A DNA stretch of 64,000 nucleotides from the NCBI GenBank assembly GCA_012840135.1, contig DUMA01000004.1, forward strand, positions 1-64,000, given 5' to 3'. Numbering within the stretch: position 1 is the first letter of the stretch; every line of letters starts with the position of its first letter. A model generated the notes under the pieces. It was not told the origin of the DNA, made no database searches, and worked only from the letters and a program-made list of their open reading frames with translations. Made by a program: the position numbers and the translations under genes. Positions 53,578 through 60,010 of this stretch are shown here, in pieces. Source of the DNA: Thermoanaerobacterales bacterium. GTDB taxonomy: Bacteria; Bacillota; Thermosediminibacteria; Thermosediminibacterales; Tepidanaerobacteraceae.

Positions 53578-54315
53578 ATGAAAAGTTTCTGTAAGTGGAG
53601 CAATTATCCTTTTGCCAGACATATGTACATTATTTTTATTTTGCTTACCGCTGCTATGGTGGCAAAACTGCTGTACGGGAAAAATCCAGCCTTAAGAGTT
53701 TTCAGACACTGGGCACCCCTTTCGGGCAGGATAATAGTGATAGATCCGGGCCACGGGGGCATTGACGGAGGCACGTATACCCGGGATGGGACTCTTGAGA
53801 AGGATATAAACCTTCAGGTGGCCCTTGAACTCAAGAGAATGTTAGAAAAGAGCGGTGTCAGCGTCATTATGACCAGAACCAGGGATGTAGCTTTAGACGG
53901 ACTCAACGATAAAAGCGAATATAGGCACAAAAGAGATTTGATAGCCAGGGTGGATATTATAAACAGCGCGCATCCCGATCTTTTTTTAAGCATACATGTA
54001 AATGCCGAAAGAAGCTCCATAAACACGCGCGGTCCCATGGTGTTTTATTTTCGGGGAAGCGAAGAGAGCGGAAAACTGGCAGGTTTTTTGCAGAAAAGGC
54101 TGGAAGAAGCGTATGAGTCTTCGGGTCAGAAAGTAAAGGCAAGAAAACCCATATCCAATTCATCGCTGTTTTTACTTTGCAATACAAAAGTCCCGGGCGC
54201 TATCGTGGAGCTGGGATTTATCACCAATCCCCAGGACAAAGCACTGCTAACTTCTAAAGAGTTTCAAAAAAGGTTAAGCCAGCATATAGTATATGCCCTC
54301 AAAGATTATTTTTAA
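53578..54315 (+). CDS. cwlD: N-acetylmuramoyl-L-alanine amidase, CwlD type
   Basis: Zinc amidase of the Amidase_3 family, 245 residues, with an N-terminal signal anchor (MYIIFILLTAAMVAKLLYG). Zinc ligands are His59 (IDPGHGGIDGG), Glu74 (LEKDINL) and His140 (LSIHVNAE); the catalytic Glu211 is in VELGFITNP. Size and layout match CwlD, which trims stem peptides to form muramic-delta-lactam in spore cortex. Expected in sporulating cells; no sigma-G promoter was identified. The SD sits inside a long hairpin. Confidence 0.9.
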   Translation: MKSFCKWSNYPFARHMYIIFILLTAAMVAKLLYGKNPALRVFRHWAPLSGRIIVIDPGHGGIDGGTYTRDGTLEKDINLQVALELKRMLEKSGVSVIMTRTRDVALDGLNDKSEYRHKRDLIARVDIINSAHPDLFLSIHVNAERSSINTRGPMVFYFRGSEESGKLAGFLQKRLEEAYESSGQKVKARKPISNSSLFLLCNTKVPGAIVELGFITNPQDKALLTSKEFQKRLSQHIVYALKDYF

Positions 54316-54351
54316 AAAATGATCTGTTTTCTATACCCTTTTGCATTTTTG

Positions 54352-54360
54352 TGCTATAAT
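54352..54360 (+). promoter_or_regulatory. extended -10 promoter of lepB
   Basis: TG-C-TATAAT, an extended -10 element, lies 38 bases before the signal peptidase gene; no clear -35. Confidence 0.55.
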
Positions 54361-54397
54361 AAAAAAGTAATGTCCTTGCAGCGGGTGAAAATTTTAG

Positions 54398-54922
54398 ATG
54401 GGAAAAAATTTGAAAGACGAAATAATAGAATGGATAAAAGCCATTGCCTTTGCTCTGGTGCTGGCACTGGCCATACGTGGTTATGTTTTTGAGCCCATGA
54501 TTGTTCCTACGGGTTCCATGATCCACACCATAGAAATAGGTGACAGGATTCTTGTAAACAAATTCATTTATAGGTTTGAACCTTTAAAGCGGGGGGATAT
54601 CGTGGTGTTCAAGTATCCCGATGATCCCAGACAAACCTTTGTAAAACGCCTCATAGGAGTAGGCGGCGATGTCATCGAGATAAAGGATGGCATCCTCTAC
54701 AGGAACAATGTTCCCGTACAGGAACCTTACCTGAAGGAGCCGATGGTGGGAAGCTTTGGACCTTACAGGGTTCCCGAAGGATACTTTTTTATGATGGGGG
54801 ACAACAGGAACAACTCCAAAGACAGCCGTTTCTGGGAAAACAAATTCGTTTCAAGGGACCAGATAGTGGGCAAGGCCGTTTACAGGATATGGCCCATCAG
54901 TCGAATAGGACCGTTAAAATAA
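54398..54922 (+). CDS. lepB: type I signal peptidase
   Basis: Membrane serine protease that removes signal peptides, 174 residues, Gram-positive SipS type. One N-terminal membrane helix (WIKAIAFALVLALAIRGYVF); catalytic Ser40 in MIVPTGSMIHT; general-base Lys83 in FVKRLIGVGGD; box E GDNRNNSKDSR. Complete for the family. The SD is modest (GGGTGA, 12 bases from the ATG). Confidence 0.95.
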   Translation: MGKNLKDEIIEWIKAIAFALVLALAIRGYVFEPMIVPTGSMIHTIEIGDRILVNKFIYRFEPLKRGDIVVFKYPDDPRQTFVKRLIGVGGDVIEIKDGILYRNNVPVQEPYLKEPMVGSFGPYRVPEGYFFMMGDNRNNSKDSRFWENKFVSRDQIVGKAVYRIWPISRIGPLK

Positions 54923-55063
54923 CTCGTTTTTAGATGTGTCTTTATTAGACTTCATAAAATCAAAAACAGCAGTTTAAAGTTTATAAGTATATAAAAGAAG
55001 CATTTACACATAAAAAAGCATTTAAAAGCAGGAAAAAACCTCACAGCCTGAAAAACCAGGGCC

Positions 55064-55092
55064 TTGCATTTTATAAGATTTTATATTATAAT
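55064..55092 (+). promoter_or_regulatory. tRNA operon promoter
   Basis: TTGCAT (55064-55069), 17 bases, TATAAT (55087-55092), 25 bases before the first tRNA. A small hairpin CACGG/CCGTG abuts the mature 5' end. Confidence 0.75.
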
Positions 55093-55116
55093 TATTTTAC
55101 GTCACGGGAAAACCGT

Positions 55117-55192
55117 GGGCGTGTGGCTCAGCTGGGAGAGCATCTGGTTCGCAATCAGAGGGTCAGGGGTTCGAATCCCCTCACGTCCACCA
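55117..55192 (+). tRNA. tRNA-Ala (anticodon CGC)
   Basis: 76 bases including an encoded CCA. The acceptor stem is GGGCGTG/CACGTCC with the G3:U70 wobble that is the alanine identity element. D stem GCTC/GAGC; anticodon loop TTCGCAA gives CGC, decoding GCG; T arm AGGGG-TTCGAAT-CCCCT. All stems pair. Confidence 0.95.
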
Positions 55193-55198
55193 GAATAT

Positions 55199-55273
55199 GG
55201 GCACGTAGCTCAGTGGGAGAGCGCTTGACTCACATTCAAGAGGTCGCAGGTTCGAAACCTGCCGCGCCCACCA
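55199..55273 (+). tRNA. tRNA-Val (anticodon CAC)
   Basis: 75 bases including CCA. Anticodon stem CTTGA/TCAAG with loop CTCACAT gives CAC, decoding GTG; T arm GCAGG-TTCGAAA-CCTGC; discriminator A. The acceptor stem GGGCACG/CGCGCCC has one A:C mismatch at position 5:68. It lies 6 bases after tRNA-Ala, in the same transcript. Confidence 0.93.
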
Positions 55274-55303
55274 TTTATGAAATCCAATAATCTTAATATA
55301 TAG

Positions 55304-55345
55304 AGAGACTTTCCCCGCGTTGGGTCAAGTCTCTTTTTTTATATT
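55304..55345 (+). terminator. terminator of the tRNA operon
   Basis: AGAGACT pairs with AGTCTCT (7 bp) around a 17-base loop, followed by seven Ts. Confidence 0.8.
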
Positions 55346-55364
55346 TTTTATATTGTAAAAGAAA

Positions 55365-55382
55365 AAAGGCCATTACGGCCTA
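55365..55382 (-). terminator. terminator of the HicB gene
   Basis: Read leftward, AGGCC-GTAAT-GGCCT is followed by TTTTTTC. It overlaps the hicB stop codon. Confidence 0.7.
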
Positions 55383-55630
55383 TCATGGATACCAAGTTTT
55401 TCCTTCAAAGCTGATTTTATTTTAATATCTTCAGGATTAGATGGTGCAGGTATTGATTCACCCTTTTCTTCCATATGATATAAACACAGACAAAGAACGT
55501 CTGAAGCCATATCATATGCATCCCGTAAATTATCTCCCTGAGTATAGCAGTTTTTGAGATCAGGAAAGTTGATTGAATAATGTCCGTTTTCTTCTCTGGT
55601 AAAAACAGCGGGAAATACATATTTAGCCAT
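55373..55630 (-). CDS. HicB-family antitoxin-like protein (orphan)
   Basis: 85 residues with the HicB fold pattern: YVFPAVFTREENGHYSINFP (strand pair), DLKNCYTQGDNLRDAYDMA (the G-D/E-x-x-x-x-A helix), and a C-terminal tail. It lacks an obvious RHH DNA-binding extension. No HicA-type double-stranded-RNA-binding toxin gene adjoins, so it may be a solitary antitoxin. The start at 55630 has no strong SD visible. Confidence 0.8.
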   Translation of the reverse strand: MAKYVFPAVFTREENGHYSINFPDLKNCYTQGDNLRDAYDMASDVLCLCLYHMEEKGESIPAPSNPEDIKIKSALKEKLGIHDRP

Positions 55631-55663
55631 ATACGGTGCAATTAATATTTGAGTAAAAATAAA

Positions 55664-55682
55664 GGGGCCCTTTCGGGCCCTG
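55664..55682 (-). terminator. terminator of the 36-residue peptide gene
   Basis: CAGGGCCC-GAAA-GGGCCCC read leftward, a GC-rich stem with a GNRA tetraloop, followed by TTTATTTTT. Confidence 0.8.
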
Positions 55683-55712
55683 GTCTATATTAGGGGGTTA
55701 TATCTGCGGGTT

Positions 55713-55823
55713 TTAGCAGGCGTCCTGCTTCCATATGGTAGCCAAAACTCTTTCGGCATCCTTTTTTGCCTTTTCGATTTTTTCTCTGGCGACTTTGCCG
55801 TCAAATAAGTATTTTTTTAACAT
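55713..55823 (-). CDS. 36-residue peptide with C-terminal cysteine
   Basis: Too short for ordinary gene finders but well supported: a TTGATT-17-TATAAT promoter, GGAGGTAAGC SD 6 bases before the ATG at 55823, and a GC-rich terminator. The peptide starts MLKKYLFDGKVAREKIEKAK and ends ATIWKQDAC: a basic amphipathic helix with one Cys, at the very last position. No membrane segment, no modification enzyme nearby. Function unknown; a signalling peptide, small regulator or RiPP-like precursor are all only possibilities. Confidence 0.65.
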   Translation of the reverse strand: MLKKYLFDGKVAREKIEKAKKDAERVLATIWKQDAC

Positions 55824-55865
55824 AATGCTTACCTCCATTGAGAAATATTTTCATCTTACGGCTTT

Positions 55866-55894
55866 ATTATAACATGAGAAATATTATCAATCAA
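55866..55894 (-). promoter_or_regulatory. promoter of the 36-residue peptide gene
   Basis: On the minus strand TTGATT (complement of 55889-55894), 17-base spacer, TATAAT (complement of 55866-55871), about 40 bases before the start codon. Confidence 0.75.
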
Positions 55895-55970
55895 GAGGGA
55901 TTCTCAATCTTAATCAAAATTTAACAATAAAGGGAAAAATTTCACTTTCTTTCAAAGTTATGAGAGACGC

Positions 55971-56255
55971 TCAATCCTTACGGTCTAGACTGTAAATAAA
56001 AGCCAGGATTTCCGCCGCAGCCCTGTAAAGCTCCGGAGGAATTTCCCGGCTTATGTCAAGCTTCACAAGGGCCTCCGCCAGCGCCGGGTCCCGGTAGATG
56101 GGTATATTATTCTCCAGAGCAATCTCGAGTAATTTTTGGGCGAGCTTCCCTTCGGCTGCGGCTGTCACCCGGGGAGCCGAGTCTATGGCTGCATCATACT
56201 TAAGTGCTGCAGCCTTTTTTATTTGCGCACTTAGATCCTGATTTTTGCCATTCAT
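55971..56255 (-). CDS. FlhB C-terminal-domain-like protein (YlqH type)
   Basis: 94 residues resembling only the cytoplasmic autocleaving domain of FlhB/EscU export-switch proteins: AAALKYDAAIDSAPRVTAAA, LEIALENNIPIYRDPALAEA, and IPPELYRAAAEILAFIYSL. The NPTH cleavage site of FlhB is absent here (the region reads KYDAAID), as in B. subtilis YlqH. It lies 91 bases downstream of a FliK-like gene, the same pairing as ylqG-ylqH. Role unknown. Confidence 0.88.
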   Translation of the reverse strand: MNGKNQDLSAQIKKAAALKYDAAIDSAPRVTAAAEGKLAQKLLEIALENNIPIYRDPALAEALVKLDISREIPPELYRAAAEILAFIYSLDRKD

Positions 56256-56346
56256 ATCAGCACCTCTAAACGCAATAGTTTACAAGGGTTTAAAACTGAT
56301 TTGGAGAGTGCAGGAGGGATAATACAGGCGGGGCATTAATGTTTTA

Positions 56347-57210
56347 TTATACGCGCAGGTTTATGCCCGATGAAAGATCAAGGCCCTTTAATTCTGCAAA
56401 AAAGAAATCCTCCCTTGAAACCCTGCCGGTCTTTAGTTTAAGTGATTTTATAAGACCGCCTGCTTCGGGGCCGAGCTCGGCAAGTGCCTTTTTGGCCGCA
56501 TCGAGGCCTTTTTTTTCTTCAAAGGTCAGGGAGGCTGCGGTGCAACTGCCCGTAAGATATATTTCGGCCAGCACTGGCCCCAGGGTTTCCGTATCCACTA
56601 TGAAGCTTAAACAGGTCGTTGCTGAATCCCCTCTTGCTCTAGGCTCACCGGTCACTTTGAAATATACGGCGTTCTTCTGGGGCAGAGGGAGGAGAAAGAA
56701 GAAGATATTGTTGAGACCTGCATGCCTGTAAACTATGTTCAAAGCTCTGACGGCCAGGAATTCGGTAAAAGTGCCGGCCTTATCCGGCGCGGAATCGTTG
56801 CGTATATTTTTATGTACAATTTCGGCCAGCAGTCTGGACACCCGGGAAAGTCTTTCTTCTGTGATGGGAATATTCAATGCAGACAGAAGCTTGATGGCTG
56901 CTCTGGCTTCCGCAGTCCAGTTAAATTTTAATGTGTTTTTTAATGATCCTGGGGCATCATCTGAAATGCTTTTTTTATCGGCGTCTGTCTTTAGAACTTT
57001 CAAAATCACTTGTGAAGAAGAAGCTTCCATGACTTTTAAAACCAAATTTTGCCCTACCGCCAGGTCGAGACCGGATCGGGCGAAGACTTCCATGCCGCGA
57101 ATATTGATGAGATATCCGTCACCGGTTTTCTGCGACACCACGGCATTTAATATTTCGCCCTGCAGGATGTTATTTTTCAAAATTGTAAGATACGGCATTG
57201 TTATTCTCAT
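56347..57210 (-). CDS. FliK-like / YlqG-like hypothetical protein
   Basis: About 287 residues. The N-terminal 70 residues form an OB-like strand set (GYLINIRGMEVFARSGLDLA; QNLVLKVMEASSSQVILKVL) seen in FliK-like proteins; the middle is helical (IPITEERLSRVSRLLAEIV). The C-terminal part (FIVDTETLGPVLAEIYLTG and GGLIKSLKLKTG) resembles the flagellar hook-length-control C-domain, where L-x-L-x-P-x-x-LG-x-V strands occur. With the FlhB-like neighbour it forms a ylqGH-type pair outside any flagellar operon. The ATG at 57210 follows GGTGA by 5 bases; TATAAT lies just upstream. Confidence 0.75.
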   Translation of the reverse strand: MRITMPYLTILKNNILQGEILNAVVSQKTGDGYLINIRGMEVFARSGLDLAVGQNLVLKVMEASSSQVILKVLKTDADKKSISDDAPGSLKNTLKFNWTAEARAAIKLLSALNIPITEERLSRVSRLLAEIVHKNIRNDSAPDKAGTFTEFLAVRALNIVYRHAGLNNIFFFLLPLPQKNAVYFKVTGEPRARGDSATTCLSFIVDTETLGPVLAEIYLTGSCTAASLTFEEKKGLDAAKKALAELGPEAGGLIKSLKLKTGRVSREDFFFAELKGLDLSSGINLRV

Positions 57211-57298
57211 TACTGTCACCGTAAAATATTATAACATAATAAACATTTTTTGAGAGGTATAAGATTTTACGGGGTAATGATGGCGGGGCGATACTAAA

Positions 57299-57331
57299 AA
57301 AAGCGGAGAGCTGTTAGAACCCTCCGCTTTT
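57299..57331 (-). terminator. terminator of the FMN-binding lipoprotein gene
   Basis: AAAAGCGGAG pairs with CTCCGCTTTT (10 bp); read leftward a T-run follows (TTTTTTTAG). The 125 bases between it and the gene stop hold a short frame remnant (ESWDKALDVEPIKPYTLR, then stop) on the minus strand, without a start. Confidence 0.8.
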
Positions 57332-57457
57332 TGACGAGTTTTTTACGTTCGCCTTGCTATCTAAGAGTATAAGGCTTTATAGGCTCAACATCCAGAGCTT
57401 TATCCCAGGATTCGCCTTTCTATTAAGTATAATTAAATTGATAAGCTGGTGAAAGCA

Positions 57458-58309
57458 TTATTTTGCAAAGGATAGTGCTTCACCCATCAGTGTCTTGAAG
57501 TTGCCGGTGGTGCCGGTGGCTCCGGTTACCGCATCGACCTGGGCTGCATCCTGTTTTTCGAGCAATGATTTGATCAGGGCTTCGACGGCTTTAGTAGGCG
57601 TCATTTTCGTCTTTGCTTCCATGTTCTTGGCATATTCCGTATCGGTGCTCTTGTAGTGGCCGTCGTCTTTATTTATTTGATCATAGAAAGCTGATGCAAT
57701 CTTGCCGTCTTTTACAATAACCGCTGCCATGCCCTTCCAGCCATGGTCGTCAAAATCTTTGTCGGCTGCTTTGTAAATACCATCTTTGAAAGCGCCTTTA
57801 GCCTCCACGGGGGTGCCGGACAGGGCCTGTTTTACCATTTGTTTGAACTTGTCGCTGGAACTGGTCGCACCGGTTACGGCGTCTACTTTTTCAGGGTCCT
57901 GTTTTTCCAGCAATGATGCGGCCAGTGAAGTCTGGGCTATGACGGGAGTGGTTCCTGATTTTGCCTTCATGTTTTTGGCATACTCGGGGTCAAAGCTCTT
58001 TAGAAGACCATCTTTGTTGATTTCATCATAAAAGACATTGGATATCTTGCCATCCTTTACGACCACTGTCGTAATGGCTTTCCACCCGTGGTCGTCGAAG
58101 TCCTTCTCTTCAGAATAATATACGCCATCTTTCAATGTCGCCTGCTGGCTTGCAGCTGGTTGAGCCTGTTCCTGCTGCTGTTGTTGTTGCTGCCCTTGAG
58201 ATTGCTCGCTGCCCGATTGCTGGGCGGGTTCTGATTTTTGCTGGCCGCAGCCGGCTATCACTGAAAGAACCAACAGGGCAACCAGGACAACTGCGAAAAA
58301 CTTCTTCAT
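57458..58309 (-). CDS. lipoprotein with two FMN-binding domains
   Basis: 283-residue exported lipoprotein (lipobox IAGC, Cys21), a Gln-rich linker, and two homologous domains at about 59-160 and 174-275. Each has a DDHGWK segment and ends in a DAVTGAT motif (143-149 and 259-265), matching the (S/T)GA(S/T) site where ApbE attaches FMN through Thr (here T149 and T265) in RnfG/NqrC-type domains. Two flavins per protein suggest extracytoplasmic electron transfer. No apbE, rnf or other redox partners lie in view. GGGAGG precedes the ATG. Confidence 0.88.
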   Translation of the reverse strand: MKKFFAVVLVALLVLSVIAGCGQQKSEPAQQSGSEQSQGQQQQQQQEQAQPAASQQATLKDGVYYSEEKDFDDHGWKAITTVVVKDGKISNVFYDEINKDGLLKSFDPEYAKNMKAKSGTTPVIAQTSLAASLLEKQDPEKVDAVTGATSSSDKFKQMVKQALSGTPVEAKGAFKDGIYKAADKDFDDHGWKGMAAVIVKDGKIASAFYDQINKDDGHYKSTDTEYAKNMEAKTKMTPTKAVEALIKSLLEKQDAAQVDAVTGATGTTGNFKTLMGEALSFAK

Positions 58310-58338
58310 TATAAAATCCTCCCTTTGTGAATGTATTA

Positions 58339-58367
58339 ATTAGAATTATGTATATATAATTAGACAA
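58339..58367 (-). promoter_or_regulatory. promoter of the FMN-binding lipoprotein gene
   Basis: TTGTCT (complement of 58362-58367), 17 bases, TCTAAT (complement of 58339-58344). The rest of the 58310-58613 gap is AT-rich without a gene. Confidence 0.55.
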
Positions 58368-58555
58368 AAGTTTAGAAAATCCTTCAAGGTTAACCAATAT
58401 GTAAAAAAAAATAATCATCCATATTATGGGAATAAATAATACTGTACATAATATTAAACAATGGCATTATCATAAATATGGTGCTGCTTAAAAATCCATT
58501 TTAAATGCAAATTTTAAAATTATTTTAGTCAAAAGATCAGAAGGCCGACAGGGTA

Positions 58556-58584
58556 TTGAATAATTATGCAAAATAATGTATAAT
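58556..58584 (+). promoter_or_regulatory. carA promoter
   Basis: TTGAAT (58556-58561), 17 bases, TATAAT (58579-58584), 29 bases before the start codon, leaving no room for a long attenuator leader. Confidence 0.75.
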
Positions 58585-58613
58585 TATAACAAATCTTTTC
58601 AGGAGGTTTTATT

Positions 58614-59708
58614 TTGAAAGGCCAGCTTATTCTCGAGGATGGTAGCATATATAAAGGTAATTTGTTCGGCGCTGTCAATCCTGCCGGTGCGATAACCGGA
58701 GAGGTGGTCTTTAATACAAGCATGACCGGCTATCAGGAAATACTCACCGATCCTTCTTACGCAGGCCAGATTATTACATTGACCTTTCCTCTGATAGGAA
58801 ATTACGGCACATCTCCGGTTTTTTCGGAATCGGATAAAATATGGGCCAAGGCCCTGATAGTCAGAGAAAATTATGTATCCGAAGATGTGGGCTTTCAAAA
58901 GCTGGATGTCTTTTTAAAAGAACAAAATGTCACCGGAATATCGGGCATAGACACCCGCAGTCTCACAAGACACATCAGGTCACACGGTACCATGAGGGGG
59001 CTTATCAAAATTGAAAGTAATAATGGTGATATATCGTGCGGGTGCAGCGATATAAAGGCGGAAGATGACGGCAACTTGGTCGCACAGGTTACCACCAGAC
59101 ATGTATACAGGCTTCCCGGGAAAGGTCCGAGAGTGTTGGTCATGGATTTCGGAGTAAAAAAGGATATCCTCCGGCAGCTGCGGCTAAAAGGCGCCGATGT
59201 GGTAGTGGTTCCGGCTTTTTTTGATGCAAAAGATATCTTTTCATTAAAACCCGATGGCATACTCCTGTCCAACGGCCCGGGAGATCCTGCACGTGTTCCC
59301 GGCATAGTCTCCACCATAAAAAAGCTTTTGGGACGGGTGCCGATTTTCGGCATATGTCTCGGCCACCAGCTTCTGGCGCTGGCCCTGGGTGCGGAAACGT
59401 ATAAGCTTAAGTTCGGCCACAGGGGTGCAAATCACCCGGTCGTGGACCTGGAGACCGGAAAAACTTGCATGACTTCCCAGAATCACGGATATGCCGTTAG
59501 GGAAAAGGATCTGAAAAGGCTGGGGCTGGTGATTACCCATAAAAATCTGAATGATGGAACTGTGGAAGGCTTGAGGCACAGGTATCTTCCAGCTTTTTCG
59601 GTGCAGTTTCACCCCGAGGCAGCTCCGGGGCCATCGGACAGCAACGGTATATTTGACGAGTTTTTTGATATGATGATAAAAAGAAGGCAAAGAGAGCAGG
59701 CTATCTAA
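58614..59708 (+). CDS. carA: carbamoyl-phosphate synthase small (glutaminase) subunit
   Basis: Supplies ammonia from glutamine to CarB for carbamoyl phosphate (pyrimidine and arginine synthesis); 364 residues, full length. N-terminal domain FNTSMTGYQEILTDPSYAGQ and GISGIDTRSLTRHIR. The class I glutaminase triad is Cys248 (FGICLGHQLLALALG), His333 and Glu335 (FHPEAAPGP). The TTG has AGGAGG 7 bases upstream. Unusually, carB is not next: the following gene is a purine permease behind a riboswitch. A hairpin (59747-59783) ends the unit. Confidence 0.95.
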   Translation: MKGQLILEDGSIYKGNLFGAVNPAGAITGEVVFNTSMTGYQEILTDPSYAGQIITLTFPLIGNYGTSPVFSESDKIWAKALIVRENYVSEDVGFQKLDVFLKEQNVTGISGIDTRSLTRHIRSHGTMRGLIKIESNNGDISCGCSDIKAEDDGNLVAQVTTRHVYRLPGKGPRVLVMDFGVKKDILRQLRLKGADVVVVPAFFDAKDIFSLKPDGILLSNGPGDPARVPGIVSTIKKLLGRVPIFGICLGHQLLALALGAETYKLKFGHRGANHPVVDLETGKTCMTSQNHGYAVREKDLKRLGLVITHKNLNDGTVEGLRHRYLPAFSVQFHPEAAPGPSDSNGIFDEFFDMMIKRRQREQAI

Positions 59709-59746
59709 AACTTAAGGGATTCGTTAAATTTAAGATACCCTAATTG

Positions 59747-59790
59747 GCGAACGATAGAAAAAGAAATCAAAAATATCGTTCGCTTTAATA
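59747..59790 (+). terminator. hairpin after carA
   Basis: GCGAACGATA pairs with TATCGTTCGC (10 bp) followed by TTTAAT; a modest terminator. Confidence 0.6.
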
Positions 59791-59818
59791 TTGACAGAAT
59801 ACCTTAGTATTTGATAAT
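59791..59818 (+). promoter_or_regulatory. promoter of the riboswitch-permease unit
   Basis: Consensus TTGACA (59791-59796), 16 bases, GATAAT (59813-59818), about 27 bases before the aptamer. Confidence 0.7.
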
Positions 59819-59845
59819 ATATTTCTGGAAAAAGTCATGTTCTTA

Positions 59846-59950
59846 CCCTGTATAATTCCGGGGATATGGCCCGGAAGTCTCTACCGGGTGTCCGTAAAAC
59901 ACCGCAGGCTACAGGGGGGTATAATCATTCCCCGCTGAGGGGATTTTTTA
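59846..59950 (+). ncRNA. guanine-class purine riboswitch with terminator
   Basis: The aptamer (about 59846-59916) shows the conserved TATAAT, GATATGGC, AGTCTCTACC and CCGTAAA blocks, with P1 CCCTGTA/TACAGGG. The specificity base before TACA is C, which selects guanine/hypoxanthine over adenine. A TCCCC-GCTGA-GGGGA hairpin with TTTTTTATTTTT (59929-59955) is the terminator; the P1 3' strand (G-run) can pair with TCCCC as antiterminator, so ligand should switch the gene off. Confidence 0.93.
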
Positions 59951-60010
59951 TTTTTAGCGGGGAATGGTAATTAGTATTTTTTAACAAAATATTAAAAGGA
60001 GGTTTTTTCA

